DNA of 64,000 nucleotides from Marinobacter sp. ATCH36 (GCF_023555055.1 NZ_JAMJPL010000001.1:1240001-1304000); one strand, 5' to 3'; counted from the first letter of the stretch, positions 1 through 7,867 are shown. The notes: generated from the sequence alone by a model not told the origin. Made by a program: numbers and translations.

Positions 1-585
1 CTGGAAGGCGGCGACATCATGCCGGTGGGTAATGGTGCGGTGCTGGTGGGAATGGGTGAACGCTCTTCTCCCCAGGCTATCGGCCAGTTGGCCCGGGCGC
101 TGTTTGCCAACGGCACCGCAGAGCGGGTGGTCGCCTGCCAGATTCCCAAAACCCGTTCCGCCATGCACCTGGATACCGTGTTCACCTTCTGTGGCGGCAA
201 TGTAGTAACCAGCTTCAAGGAAGTGGCTGACGAAATGGTCTGTTACGACCTGCGTCCGGGAAAGGACGGCAAGCACCTGTCGTTTCAGCAGGACCCGCGG
301 CCTCTGTTTGATGTGGTGGCGGATGTACTTGGCTATGACTCGCTGGAAGTGGTTGCAACAGGCGGCGACACACCAGCAGAAAGGGAGCGTGAGCAGTGGA
401 ACGATGGCAATAACGTGCTGGCATTAAGCCCGGGCGTGGTTATTGGCTACGACCGCAATGACGACACCAACGCCGCCCTGGAAGCTGCTGGCATTGAAGT
501 GCTGGCCATCCCCGGTGCCGAACTGGGCCGTGGCCGGGGCGGAGGGCGCTGCATGAGTTGCCCGACCATACGAGACGCTGTCTGA
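1..585 (+). CDS. arcA: Arginine deiminase, C-terminal part (cut by window edge)
   Basis: Hydrolyses arginine to citrulline and ammonia, the first step of the cytoplasmic arginine deiminase pathway. The reading frame is open from base 1, so about half the protein lies outside the window. The visible 194 codons carry the family's catalytic residues: a glutamate in LEGGD at codon 2, histidine and aspartate in MHLDTV at codons 56 and 58, and the nucleophilic cysteine in GGGRCMSCP near the end. Their spacing fits Glu224, His278, Asp280 and Cys406 of characterised ArcA. argF follows after 18 bases and arcC after that, the usual catabolic order. Identification is firm. Confidence 0.96.
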   Translation: MEGGDIMPVGNGAVLVGMGERSSPQAIGQLARALFANGTAERVVACQIPKTRSAMHLDTVFTFCGGNVVTSFKEVADEMVCYDLRPGKDGKHLSFQQDPRPLFDVVADVLGYDSLEVVATGGDTPAEREREQWNDGNNVLALSPGVVIGYDRNDDTNAALEAAGIEVLAIPGAELGRGRGGGRCMSCPTIRDAV

Positions 586-603
586 CAAGCAAGGAGCAAC
601 GCT

Positions 604-1605
604 ATGGCTTTTAATCTCAAGAACCGTCATTTCCTGACCCTGAGGGATTTCACCCCACGGGAAATCAGTTTTCTGCTCAAGCTCTCTGCCGACCTGAAAA
701 CTGCCAAATACGCAGGCACCGAAGTACCGCAGTTACAGGGCAAAGACATCGCGCTGATCTTCGAAAAGAACTCCACCCGAACCCGGGTGGGATTTGAAGT
801 CGCCGCATTTGATCAGGGCGCCCGGGTAACCTACCTGGGCCCGACGGGCACTCATATCGGCCACAAGGAGTCGGTGAAGGACACTGCCCGAGTGCTGGGG
901 CGTGTATACGACGCCATCGAGTATCGGGGCTTTGGCCAGGCAATTGTTGAGGAGTTGGCAAAGTATGCCGGTGTGCCCGTTTACAACGGGCTGACCAATG
1001 AGTTCCATCCCACTCAGATACTGGCTGACTTTCTGACCATGCAGGAAAACGTGGAGAAGCCACTGAGGGATGTTGCGTTTGTATTTATCGGGGACGCCGC
1101 CAACAACATGGGGGACAGCCTGCTGATCGGCGGTGCCAAGATGGGTATGGATGTGCGTCTGTGCGCCCCAAAGGCCTGCTGGCCCAGCGAGGCAATTCAA
1201 CAGGAAGCCGAGTCCATTGCCAGTGAAACCGGTGCACGGATCATGATCACTGAAGACACAGGCGCCGCCGTGTCAGGCGTGGATTTTGTCTACACCGACG
1301 TATGGGTGTCCATGGGCGAGCCCAAGGAAAAATGGGCGGAACGGATCAAACTGTTGCAGCCCTACCAGGTTAACGCTGCCCTGATGGAGAAAACTGGAAA
1401 TCCCCGCGCCAGGTTCATGCACTGTCTGCCGGCGTTTCACAACACCGAAACCACCGTTGGCAAAGAGATGCAGGCAGAGTTCGGCATTGACGCCATGGAA
1501 GTGACCGAAGACGTCTTTGAAAGCCCCGCCTCTATTGTGTTTGATCAGGCGGAGAACCGGATGCACACCATCAAGGCGGTGCTTGTCGCCACGCTGGGAA
1601 GCTGA
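604..1605 (+). CDS. argF: Ornithine carbamoyltransferase (catabolic type by context)
   Basis: Second enzyme of the arginine deiminase pathway; catabolically it converts citrulline and phosphate to ornithine and carbamoyl phosphate. The 333-residue length is normal. The carbamoyl-phosphate-binding STRTR motif is at residues 57-61 and the ornithine-loop HCLP motif at 273-276. A good ribosome site (AAGGAG) precedes the ATG. The gene lies between arcA and arcC, so the catabolic isozyme (often called arcB) is inferred from position; sequence alone does not separate it from biosynthetic ArgF. Confidence 0.95.
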   Translation: MAFNLKNRHFLTLRDFTPREISFLLKLSADLKTAKYAGTEVPQLQGKDIALIFEKNSTRTRVGFEVAAFDQGARVTYLGPTGTHIGHKESVKDTARVLGRVYDAIEYRGFGQAIVEELAKYAGVPVYNGLTNEFHPTQILADFLTMQENVEKPLRDVAFVFIGDAANNMGDSLLIGGAKMGMDVRLCAPKACWPSEAIQQEAESIASETGARIMITEDTGAAVSGVDFVYTDVWVSMGEPKEKWAERIKLLQPYQVNAALMEKTGNPRARFMHCLPAFHNTETTVGKEMQAEFGIDAMEVTEDVFESPASIVFDQAENRMHTIKAVLVATLGS

Positions 1606-1620
1606 CATAAGGAGGATGAC

Positions 1621-2526
1621 ATGCTCGTGGTAGCAGCACTCGGGGGCAACGCCCTGTTGCGGCGCGGTGAACCCCTGACAGCTCAGGCACAGCGCGCAAA
1701 CGTGAAAATTGCCGCTGAATCACTGGCCGAAATCGTCCGGGCCGGTCACCAACTGGTTGTCACCCATGGCAATGGCCCGCAAGTAGGTTTGCTGGCGCTT
1801 CAGGGCGCCGCCTACAAGCCGGACGAAGCCTACCCACTGGACGTACTGGGCGCCGAAACCGAAGGCATGATCGGTTATATCATCGAGCAGGAACTGGAAA
1901 ACGCTCTGGATCACGATCGGCCCGTAGCAACATTGCTGACCCAGGTTCTGGTGGATAAAGACGACCCTGCCTTCAAAAAACCCACGAAATTTGTCGGGCC
2001 GGTGTATGACAAGAAGGAGGCCGAGACCAAGGCTGAAGCCGCCGGTTGGCATATCGCCCAGGATGGCGACAAGTGGCGGCGGGTAGTGCCCTCGCCAAAA
2101 CCCCTGGAAATTCCTGATATGAGGGTTCTCAAACTGCTGCTGGAGCAGGGCGTCGTGGTGATTTGCGCCGGAGGGGGTGGCATCCCCATTCTTCGCCGGG
2201 ATGATGGCAGCATGGTCGGAGTGGAAGCCGTGATCGACAAGGACGCCGCCAGCGCGCTGCTGGCCAGCCAACTGGGTGCTGATGCCCTGCTGCTTCTCAC
2301 AGATGTAGACGCCATCTACCGCGATTTCGGCAAGGATACTGCCGCACCAATCCATCAGTTGACCCTCGATGAAGCCCGCAAGCTGGATCTGCCAGCCGGC
2401 TCCATGGGGCCCAAAATGGCTGCAGCAGGTAATTTTGCGGAAAGCGGAGGCATTAGTGGAATTGGTAAGCTGGAGGATGCGCTGGCGATTCTTGAGCGCA
2501 GGGCGGGAACAAGTGTTGTAAGCTAG
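1621..2526 (+). CDS. arcC: Carbamate kinase
   Basis: Transfers phosphate from carbamoyl phosphate to ADP, giving ATP, ammonia and CO2: the energy-yielding last step of arginine fermentation. The 301 residues show the amino-acid-kinase fold signature: an N-terminal ALGGNAL loop, THGNGPQVG near residue 45, an AGGGGIP segment, [12 protein letters not shown], and [11 protein letters not shown] followed by [10 protein letters not shown]. It begins 15 bases after argF with a strong AAGGAGG ribosome site, so it should be co-transcribed with arcA and argF. Confidence 0.96.
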   Translation: MLVVAALGGNALLRRGEPLTAQAQRANVKIAAESLAEIVRAGHQLVVTHGNGPQVGLLALQGAAYKPDEAYPLDVLGAETEGMIGYIIEQELENALDHDRPVATLLTQVLVDKDDPAFKKPTKFVGPVYDKKEAETKAEAAGWHIAQDGDKWRRVVPSPKPLEIPDMRVLKLLLEQGVVVICAGGGGIPILRRDDGSMVGVEAVIDKDAASALLASQLGADALLLLTDVDAIYRDFGKDTAAPIHQLTLDEARKLDLPAGSMGPKMAAAGNFAESGGISGIGKLEDALAILERRAGTSVVS

Positions 2527-2598
2527 GGTGTCAGGGGGAAGGTACTCGTCGTAGACTGAATGCCGTCCTTGGATCTCTGCTATTAAACTGACCGAACC

Positions 2599-4251
2599 AT
2601 GGATATCCTGAGCATGAATAATCGCCCAGGCTGGGTTTTTTACACCTCGATTTTACTGCTGGCCATTTTTGTCGGCGCAGGGATTCTCCTCCCCGAACAG
2701 CTTGCCAGTTGGGCCGATACCGGCCTTGAATTCACTACGGTGCATTTCGGCTGGCTCTATCTGTTCGCCACCACGGGTTTTCTGGTGTTCTGTATTGCCG
2801 TAGCCGCCAGTGACTATGGCCACATTCGCCTGGGCGCGGACGGTGAGGCACCGGAGTTCCCCTATCTTACCTGGCTGGGCATGATCTTTTCCTCCGGTAT
2901 GGGGGTGGGCCTTGTATTCTGGGCGGTAGCGGAACCCATGAGCCACTTCATGGCACCCCCGTTCGGCAACGCCGAGCCTGAAAGTCCTCACGCTGCCAGT
3001 CTTGCCATGCGCTATTCCCTGTTCCATTGGGGTTTTCATCAGTGGGCCAACTTCGCAGTGGTGGGGCTTGCTATTGCCTACGTGCGCTTTCGTATGCAAC
3101 GCCCGGGGCTGATCAGCGAGACCTTCCGCTCTTCCATCGGTCACCGCGTAGACGGCAGCATTGGCCATAGCATCAATACCCTGGCCGTCATTTCTACCGT
3201 ATTTGGCGTAGCAACCACGCTCGGGCTCGGGGTAATACAGATCAACAGCGGGCTGGTGTCGGTGAGCGATATCGGCTTTGGCGCCAATCAGCAACTGTAT
3301 ATTCTGGCGGCCATAGCAGTGGTTTTCCTGCTCTGCGCCCTTGCTCCGCTGGAAAGTGGCGTGCGTTACGTCAGTGATGCAAACATGGTGCTGGCAGCGT
3401 TCCTGCTGGCATTCGTATTCTTTTTCGGTCCCACCGACTTCATTACCGCTGCCATGACCAACGCCATCGGTGACTATTTCGCCAATATGATGGGCATGAG
3501 CCTGGTGATGACGCCTTACACCGGCGATGACTGGGTTGAGCGCTGGACCATTTTCTACTGGGCCTGGGGATTATCCTGGGCACCGTTTGTGGGTAGTTTC
3601 ATCGCGCGTATCTCCCGCGGTAGAACCATTCGCGAGTTTGTCTTCGGAGTGATCGGCACACCGGTGCTGTTGAGCATCTTCTGGTTTTCCACCTTTGGCG
3701 GCTCGGCGCTCTATTTCGAATTGTTTGAAGGGGCGGCCCTTGGTGAGGCCGTTACCCGGGAGATGAGTTCCGCTCTCTTTGCCACCCTGGACTTCCTGCC
3801 AGGAACCTCCATCATCAGCGCCCTGATGCTGGTGTTAATCGTTCTGTTCGTCATCACCTCTGCCAACTCCGCCACCTTTGTTCTGGGAATGTTTACCAGT
3901 AAAGGCACGCTTACACCCAAACGCTGGTTGCGAGTCACCTGGGGGCTGGTTCAGGTACTGGTTGCCGGGGTACTCCTGATCAGTGGCGGCCTGGCCGCGC
4001 TACAGACGATTTCCATTCTGGCAGCGTTCCCGTTCATGGTGCTGATGATCTTCATGGCCGTCTCCCTGCTCAGATCGCTGCGCAATGAACAGCGCCAGCT
4101 AGAGCTCCACGAGGCGATTACCCGTGGTCGCATGATGCAGTTACTGGAAGAGCACGACAGAGCAAAAGCCGAACAACTGGCGGAAGCGGGCCTCATTGAG
4201 CCAGAGATCGAGTACGGCGAGAATGAGGCAATGCCGGAGGACAGAACCTGA
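2599..4251 (+). CDS. BCCT-family betaine/choline/carnitine transporter
   Basis: A 550-residue inner-membrane carrier with about twelve hydrophobic segments. The BCCT signature is clear: the glycine stretch GMGVGLVFWAVAEP near residue 100, and a tryptophan-rich segment WAWGLSWAPFVGSF followed by IARISRGRTIREF near residue 320. The GMGVG form resembles Na+-coupled BetP more than the proton- or exchange-type members. The C-terminal tail is acidic. Such carriers import glycine betaine, choline or related osmolytes; which one cannot be read here. The ribosome site before the ATG is weak and a second ATG lies five codons in. It follows arcC by 72 bases, so it may or may not belong to the arc transcript. 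Confidence 0.9.
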   Translation: MDILSMNNRPGWVFYTSILLLAIFVGAGILLPEQLASWADTGLEFTTVHFGWLYLFATTGFLVFCIAVAASDYGHIRLGADGEAPEFPYLTWLGMIFSSGMGVGLVFWAVAEPMSHFMAPPFGNAEPESPHAASLAMRYSLFHWGFHQWANFAVVGLAIAYVRFRMQRPGLISETFRSSIGHRVDGSIGHSINTLAVISTVFGVATTLGLGVIQINSGLVSVSDIGFGANQQLYILAAIAVVFLLCALAPLESGVRYVSDANMVLAAFLLAFVFFFGPTDFITAAMTNAIGDYFANMMGMSLVMTPYTGDDWVERWTIFYWAWGLSWAPFVGSFIARISRGRTIREFVFGVIGTPVLLSIFWFSTFGGSALYFELFEGAALGEAVTREMSSALFATLDFLPGTSIISALMLVLIVLFVITSANSATFVLGMFTSKGTLTPKRWLRVTWGLVQVLVAGVLLISGGLAALQTISILAAFPFMVLMIFMAVSLLRSLRNEQRQLELHEAITRGRMMQLLEEHDRAKAEQLAEAGLIEPEIEYGENEAMPEDRT

Positions 4252-4335
4252 CCTCACGACTGAGGGAGTCCATTCGTAGTCGGATTCGAAGAAAAAAGAC
4301 ACCGGTCTGGTTCAGAAGTGCGTGTGATGGGTAGT
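4252..4335 (+). pseudogene. Remnant of a NYN-domain nuclease gene (fragment 1)
   Basis: A short relic directly after the BCCT stop codon. Bases 4252-4271 are identical to 5470-5489 inside the larger NYN relic. The frame after it can be read as GFEEKKTPVWFRSACDG, matching the segment that follows the GFGEKKTP motif of NYN/LabA-type nucleases. A stop codon follows at once. It retains a stretch missing from the 5287-5612 relic, so the two are fragments of related genes flanking the fic pseudogene. No start codon or complete domain remains. Confidence 0.55.
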
Positions 4336-4362
4336 TTTGCGGAAGTCTTCGGTTTGTACTGT

Positions 4363-5188
4363 CTAATCTTCCCAGTCCAGCGCATATCGGGTGCTACGGC
4401 CACCACCAGGTAACCTGCGAAGGCAGCCTTTCTCCTGAAGCTCTGCCAGATCCCTTGTTGCTGTGGCCTTACTGACTTTGGTCAGAGACTGATACTTTCG
4501 AGCATTGATGCCCTGGTTAAATTCTTCCCCCGCTTTATTCAGCAACCGATTCAGAACCTTGACCTGCCTTTCGTTCAGCACCGTTGTCGCGTAACGTTGC
4601 CAGAACTTCGTTTTGACCAATACCCGGTCGACTCTCGAAAGAGCCCGTTCCAGTGCTTCTTCCAGTGTGTCCAGAAACCAGGCAAGCCCGGGGCGGCGCC
4701 TCAAAGTGAACCTTTGGTGTGTCCAGTCGTCCCGACACCACCTGCATCGGCTCGTCTCCCCGCAAATCACCGACACGGACCCGGGACAGCAGGCCAGAGC
4801 CCTCCGGAAAGAGCATGGCTTGCCATTGGCACAGCCGCTTGCGGGACAGAGGCTCATCCGGCTGATGGGTGGCCTCAAACAATAGCTCAACCAGCGAATC
4901 AGATTCCGGTGTTGGTCTGCCGGATACACCTGCGCGTTCCAGGCCAAGTTGCCGGGCAACGGAAGAACGCACCGAGCCTACATCCAGATGCTCGCCTTCA
5001 ATCTCGCTGGTGCGGATGGCGTTCTGGATCAGAGCGTCCATCTCCACCTCCAGGTCGGCCTGCTCAGGTGCGGTCTCCGTACGGCCCAATAGGCGGCCCT
5101 GAAGCAGGCGCACAGAGTCCAGCTTGGGCCGGAGCGTTGCCTCCTCCCAATGAAAGTGGGGCCAGTTTTCTTGTTCCCAGATATACAT
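4363..5188 (-). pseudogene. Fic-family protein with catalytic core deleted and frame shifted
   Basis: The N-terminal part (reading down from 5188) starts MYIWEQENWPHFHWEE and continues through the ATSEIEGE-like inhibitory segment (here RTSEIEGEHLD), typical of DUF4172-Fic AMP-transferases. Near base 4697 the frame changes after KVHFEAPP and resumes in another frame as LAWFLDTLEEALERAL, which in intact relatives follows the Fic core. The C-terminal winged-helix part (SLTKVSKATATRDLAELQ) is intact to the stop at 4363. The whole HxFxxGNGR catalytic segment, roughly 110-130 residues in relatives, is missing. The product cannot be an active AMP-transferase. Spared domains at both ends suggest a recent deletion. 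Confidence 0.85.
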
Positions 5189-5249
5189 GAGCCGAATAAA
5201 CCGCTTTTTGGATCAGATAATGAGCCGATTATGGGTGATATTCGGCTCA
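5189..5249 (-). promoter_or_regulatory. Three TGAGCCGAWTAW repeats upstream of the fic pseudogene
   Basis: A 12-base motif occurs three times just upstream of the fic start codon: TGAGCCGAATAA at 5189-5200, TGAGCCGATTAT at 5221-5232, and inverted (ATATTCGGCTCA) at 5238-5249. The outer copies form an inverted repeat. This looks like an operator for a DNA-binding regulator. The winged-helix end of the Fic protein itself is a candidate, since such modules can self-regulate; that is inference. Confidence 0.55.
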
Positions 5250-5286
5250 GAGGCCAGTCATGTAGCGTTTTCCTGAATAGAGTCCC

Positions 5287-5612
5287 ATGATTGTCCCATT
5301 GGTAGTTGCCGGCCTTGAACAACACAAGAAAATCGCCGTTTTAATCGATGCCGATAAGGCAAGAACGCCATTGATGCATCGATGATCGTTGACGCGAAGG
5401 ATCTGCTCTATCCCTCGAAGTTAGACGCGTTCGCCCTGGTCTCTAGTGACAGTGATTTCACCAAACTTGCCTCACGACTGAGGGAGTCCGAGATATATGT
5501 GTTCGGATTCGGCGAGAAAAGACCCCGAGGTAGTAGTGTTGTTAAGAAGGGCCTGGGAGCAAACCCAGGACGACCAGAGGTATCGGGCCTACAAGCCCGT
5601 GATCAACAGTAG
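5287..5612 (+). pseudogene. NYN-domain nuclease gene with internal deletion (fragment 2)
   Basis: An opening frame from the ATG at 5287 encodes KKIAVLIDAD, the N-terminal strand and first acidic residues of a NYN (PIN-like) RNase. At about 5357 the frame breaks and resumes as GKNAIDASMIVDAKDLL, then DAFALVSSDSDFTKLASRLRES and VFGFGEK, the second acidic half of the active site. In relatives about 50-60 residues separate these parts, so the middle of the domain is deleted with a frameshift. After GEK the sequence no longer resembles the family. Intact relatives are NYN nucleases often carrying a LOTUS/OST-HTH RNA-binding domain; none is seen here. Confidence 0.7.
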
Positions 5613-5629
5613 GACACCAGAAACAACAA

Positions 5630-5648
5630 AGCCCGCACAAGGCGGGCT
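5630..5648 (-). terminator. Terminator-like hairpin, copy of the tRNA-Phe terminator
   Basis: A 7-bp GC-rich stem (AGCCCGC with GCGGGCT) followed on the minus strand by a T-rich run. It is nearly identical to the hairpin at 7375-7397 downstream of tRNA-Phe, and lies in the same position relative to the truncated tRNA copy at 5664-5712. Confidence 0.6.
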
Positions 5649-5663
5649 AAGTCATTGAATCTG

Positions 5664-5712
5664 ATGGTGCCCGGAGGCGGAATCGAACCACCGACACGGG
5701 GATTTTCAATCC
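5664..5712 (-). repeat. Direct repeat of the tRNA-Phe 3' end (probable attachment site)
   Basis: These 49 bases are identical to 7411-7459, the last 48 bases of tRNA-Phe plus one. The 5' part of the tRNA is absent, so it is not a functional tRNA. Similarity continues outward through the terminator hairpin to a GGACACC motif near 5611. The layout matches the scar left at the far end of an element integrated at the 3' end of a tRNA gene. The stretch 5613-5956 otherwise holds no gene that I can support. Confidence 0.8.
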
Positions 5713-5774
5713 ATATCACAAGCACCTCACTGGGACACAGTCCTGCATAATCAATAGGTTACGAAATTAAAAGG

Positions 5775-5822
5775 CCACGGAAACCCACAGAAAACCTCAA
5801 ACGCGTGGACAATTTGTTGACA
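5775..5822 (+). repeat. Degenerate repeat, copy 1 (GTGGACA...TTGACA end)
   Basis: A stretch ending in GTGGACAATTTGTTGACA (5805-5822) that resembles 6463-6510, ending in GTGGACACTTCGTTGACA. Both lie about 100 bases past a tRNA 3'-end or tRNA-3'-like sequence. GGACAC motifs also occur at 5611, 5733 and 7359. They may be arm-type integrase sites or the ends of related cassettes; that is inference. Confidence 0.4.
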
Positions 5823-5956
5823 CCTTCTGTTTACATGGCAATCAAATCTCCTTATCTTGTAATAGTACTCTTCGGGCAGCTCGAATGATTTTCGATTGCC
5901 TGTAACCTGCCAGTTCGAAGTATTTCGGCTGGTTCCTTCATTTTCGCGTTTGCGGA

Positions 5957-6334
5957 GTGTGGGGAACCGTTCTTGAGCCGGAATACGTTGTGCCCAAAAA
6001 AAGATCCAACCTTAAAAAGCCTCGCTCCGCAGCCTTTTCACGCCAGAAGGGTATGTGCTACTACTGCAAGAAACCGATGTGGCAAAACAATATTGGGCAG
6101 TACGCACGCAAGCATGGCATTTCGCTTGCCCGTGCTAGGTTCTTCCAATGCACCGGTGAACATCTGGTTGCACACAGCGAAGGCGGTTCTGCATCCGATA
6201 AGAACATTGTCGCGGCGTGTTTGTTCTGCAATCAGGGCAGGCATAAAAGAAAGAATCCACCTGGCCCCTCTGAATACGTGAACCTAGTTCAGAAACGCTT
6301 GGAAAGGGGGGCTTGGAATAGTCATTTGTTGTAG
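5957..6334 (+). CDS. HNH endonuclease domain protein
   Basis: A small protein with a zinc-stabilised HNH fold: CYYC near residues 34-37, then the QCTGEHLVAHSEGGS segment carrying the catalytic histidine, then KNIVAACLFCNQGRHKRK with the second CxxC pair and the N-H part. The start is unclear: GTG at 5957 gives 125 residues, and GTG at 5990 would give a lysine-rich start closer to what I expect of relatives. It lies inside the interval bounded by the tRNA-Phe repeats, so it is probably cargo. Its target, whether DNA of phages or of the element itself, is unknown. Confidence 0.75.
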   Translation: MWGTVLEPEYVVPKKRSNLKKPRSAAFSRQKGMCYYCKKPMWQNNIGQYARKHGISLARARFFQCTGEHLVAHSEGGSASDKNIVAACLFCNQGRHKRKNPPGPSEYVNLVQKRLERGAWNSHLL

Positions 6335-6462
6335 AAGAGGCTCAGAAGCCGTGTCCAGCCGGTTCATCGGGGGCTGTGGGAATTGAACCCGACGCCGCAT
6401 CCTTTCAACGCTACACAGTAAACACAATTCTCGGAAAAACAGAGACTTCCGAAAACCCAGTT

Positions 6463-6510
6463 CCACAGGGAACCACACAAAAACCCAGCCCCGTGGACAC
6501 TTCGTTGACA
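6463..6510 (+). repeat. Degenerate repeat, copy 2
   Basis: Partner of 5775-5822. It begins with AC-rich sequence and ends GTGGACACTTCGTTGACA; the final TTGACA doubles as the -35 box of the toxin promoter. About 50-100 bases upstream (6369-6411) is a segment that on the minus strand reads GGGTTCAATTCCCACAGC, resembling a degenerate tRNA T-arm and acceptor end. Confidence 0.4.
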
Positions 6511-6559
6511 TTTAGCCCGGTTGGTTCTAATTTATCTTAGGTATATACTTTGTATATAC
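6505..6559 (+). promoter_or_regulatory. Promoter and paired palindromic operator of the toxin-antitoxin pair
   Basis: A TTGACA -35 box (6505-6510) and a TAATTT -10 box (6528-6533) are separated by 17 bases. Just downstream are two perfect 8-base palindromes, GTATATAC at 6541-6548 and 6552-6559, three bases apart. Paired short palindromes over a promoter are typical operators for ribbon-helix-helix antitoxins, which suits the downstream antitoxin and suggests autoregulation. Confidence 0.65.
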
Positions 6560-6578
6560 AAAATCGGTGAGGAACACG

Positions 6579-6863
6579 ATGGCGCTGAAATATTCATCTG
6601 CAGTGAAGCAGAAGCTGGCTGAAAAACACGGTGTTAGCCCGGAGGAAGTCCAGCAGTGTTTTGCAAATAGAGAGGGTCGCCTTCTGGAAGACACTCGGGA
6701 AGAGCACAAAACAGATCCTCCAACTCAGTGGTTCATTGCTGAAACGGACTATGGTCGGCGCCTCAAGATAGTTTTTGTCCTCAAGAATGGGGACATACTG
6801 CTGAAAACGGCTTACAGCCCAAACCCAGTAGAAGAACGTATCTATACCAAACACGGATTTTAA
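6579..6863 (+). CDS. Small toxin-like protein (BrnT/RelE-like, type II toxin-antitoxin)
   Basis: A 94-residue protein with KHGVSPEEVQQCF near the N-terminus, the central TQWFIAETDYGRRLKIVF, then ILLKTAYSPNPVEERIY. Close relatives are often labelled ADP-ribosyl-(dinitrogen reductase) hydrolase, which I consider misleading: the size, the BrnT-like KHGVS opening and the adjacent antitoxin all suggest a type II toxin, probably an RNase. An upstream in-frame GTG at 6567 exists, but the ATG at 6579 has GTGAGG as ribosome site. The antitoxin gene starts 57 bases after the stop. Activity is inferred. Confidence 0.65.
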   Translation: MALKYSSAVKQKLAEKHGVSPEEVQQCFANREGRLLEDTREEHKTDPPTQWFIAETDYGRRLKIVFVLKNGDILLKTAYSPNPVEERIYTKHGF

Positions 6864-6920
6864 TTGAGACAAGTCGCAGAGACAGAACGAAAAGAACGAA
6901 AAGCGACGGGGAGACGTAAA

Positions 6921-7268
6921 ATGGTAAAGAAAATTGAAGGTACCCCGGAAGCCTGGGAAGACGGTTCCCTGGGACGGGAAGAAGAGTTCGTTCGCGTATC
7001 AAAAAACGTAGATGACGCAGCATTGGATGAAGCAGCTGGCTTGCAGCCGATTTCCATTCGTCTGCAAAAGTCTCTCATTGAGGACTTCAAGATGATTGCT
7101 GAAATCAACGGCATTGGTTATCAGCCCCTCATTCGCCAGGTGCTCAAGCGGTTTGCGGATTCAGAAAAGCGCCGGATTCTGCGTGAGAAATCTGATGACA
7201 TGCGTGTCCAGGATGACGACAATCACCATGATCCTGATAACGGAGATAACAAAAGGGCTTACGGTTGA
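6921..7268 (+). CDS. Ribbon-helix-helix antitoxin (CopG/BrnA-like)
   Basis: A 115-residue protein starting MVKKIEGTPEAWEDGSLG, with a GGGAGA ribosome site six bases before the ATG. Residues around 45-80 (QPISIRLQKSLIEDFKMIAE followed by INGIGYQPLIRQVLKRF) match the ribbon-helix-helix DNA-binding module of CopG/BrnA antitoxins. The last 25 residues are very polar and rich in Asp and His, probably disordered. Toxin-before-antitoxin order is as in brnTA. It should neutralise the upstream product and bind the GTATATAC operator. Confidence 0.7.
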   Translation: MVKKIEGTPEAWEDGSLGREEEFVRVSKNVDDAALDEAAGLQPISIRLQKSLIEDFKMIAEINGIGYQPLIRQVLKRFADSEKRRILREKSDDMRVQDDDNHHDPDNGDNKRAYG

Positions 7269-7365
7269 TCGTGAACTAACGGCTAGGGGGAGTTATGTGC
7301 GGTCGCTACAACGTAATCGACTACCCACTAGTCTAGGACCTACTTATGGACATTCGGTGGACACC

Positions 7366-7397
7366 AAAAACAACAAAGCCCGCACAAGGCGGACTTT
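7366..7397 (-). terminator. Rho-independent terminator of tRNA-Phe
   Basis: On the minus strand a 9-bp stem (AAAGTCCGC with GCGGGCTTT, one G-T pair) is followed by GTTGTTTTT. It lies 14 bases beyond the tRNA 3' end. Confidence 0.75.
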
Positions 7398-7410
7398 GTC
7401 AGAATTCTTA

Positions 7411-7459
7411 ATGGTGCCCGGAGGCGGAATCGAACCACCGACACGGGGATTTTCAATCC
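7411..7459 (-). repeat. Second copy of the 49-base tRNA-Phe direct repeat
   Basis: Identical to 5664-5712 and part of the intact tRNA-Phe gene. Together the two copies bound about 1.7 kb containing the HNH gene and the toxin-antitoxin pair. Confidence 0.8.
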
Positions 7460-7487
7460 CCTGCTCTACCAACTGAGCTATCCGGGC
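7412..7487 (-). tRNA. tRNA-Phe (GAA)
   Basis: A 76-base tRNA read on the minus strand. It begins GCCCGGATAGCTCAGTTGG, has the anticodon arm GGGGATTGAAAATCCCC with anticodon GAA, the T arm GGTTCGATTCC, and ends with encoded CCA. Acceptor stem GCCCGGA pairs with TCCGGGC. It is the only complete tRNA seen in the window. Confidence 0.97.
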
Positions 7488-7517
7488 GCGTTGCGGTGCT
7501 GCGTGCAACGGGGCGCT

Positions 7518-7546
7518 ATTAAACCGGTTTAGGTTGCTTGAGTCAA
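7518..7546 (-). promoter_or_regulatory. Promoter of tRNA-Phe
   Basis: On the minus strand TTGACT (7546-7541) and TTTAAT (7523-7518) are separated by 17 bases, ending about 30 bases upstream of the tRNA 5' end. Both boxes are close to sigma-70 consensus. Confidence 0.65.
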
Positions 7547-7594
7547 GGCCGTTCCGGGAAAATTTTAATAGGCGCTTCCACAAGTTGGGTGCGC

Positions 7595-7867
7595 TTACTT
7601 CTCTGGCGGCACGTACCCTTCGGCTTTGTCGAATGGCTCGTTATTAAAGAAGCGTTCCATTTGTGCCTGCAGGTACTTGCGGGTGTTGGGGTCCATCAGG
7701 CTCAGATGCTTTTCGTTGATCAGCATGGTTTGCTGGGCCTGCCATTCTTCCCAGGCTTTCTTGCTGATGTTCTCGTAGAGGTCTTCGCCTTTTTTACCCG
7801 GCATCGGCGGGAACTCCAGGCCTTCGAGCTCTTCCTGGTATTTACGACAGAATACGGTGCGGCTCAT
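7595..7867 (-). CDS. yggX: Fe(2+)-trafficking / oxidative damage protection protein
   Basis: A 90-residue protein of normal YggX length, starting [17 protein letters not shown] with the conserved Cys7 that is important in this family, followed by [28 protein letters not shown] and the [16 protein letters not shown] ending. It protects labile iron-sulfur clusters and is linked to iron handling. It lies downstream of mutY on the same strand, a common pairing that suits a shared theme of oxidative damage; MutY itself is a [4Fe-4S] enzyme. Confidence 0.95.
   Translation of the reverse strand: MSRTVFCRKYQEELEGLEFPPMPGKKGEDLYENISKKAWEEWQAQQTMLINEKHLSLMDPNTRKYLQAQMERFFNNEPFDKAEGYVPPEK

Noticed and set aside
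6369..6411. A tRNA or tmRNA gene
   Set aside because: Only a T-arm-like stretch is present; two of five T-stem pairs fail, no CCA, and no 5' half.
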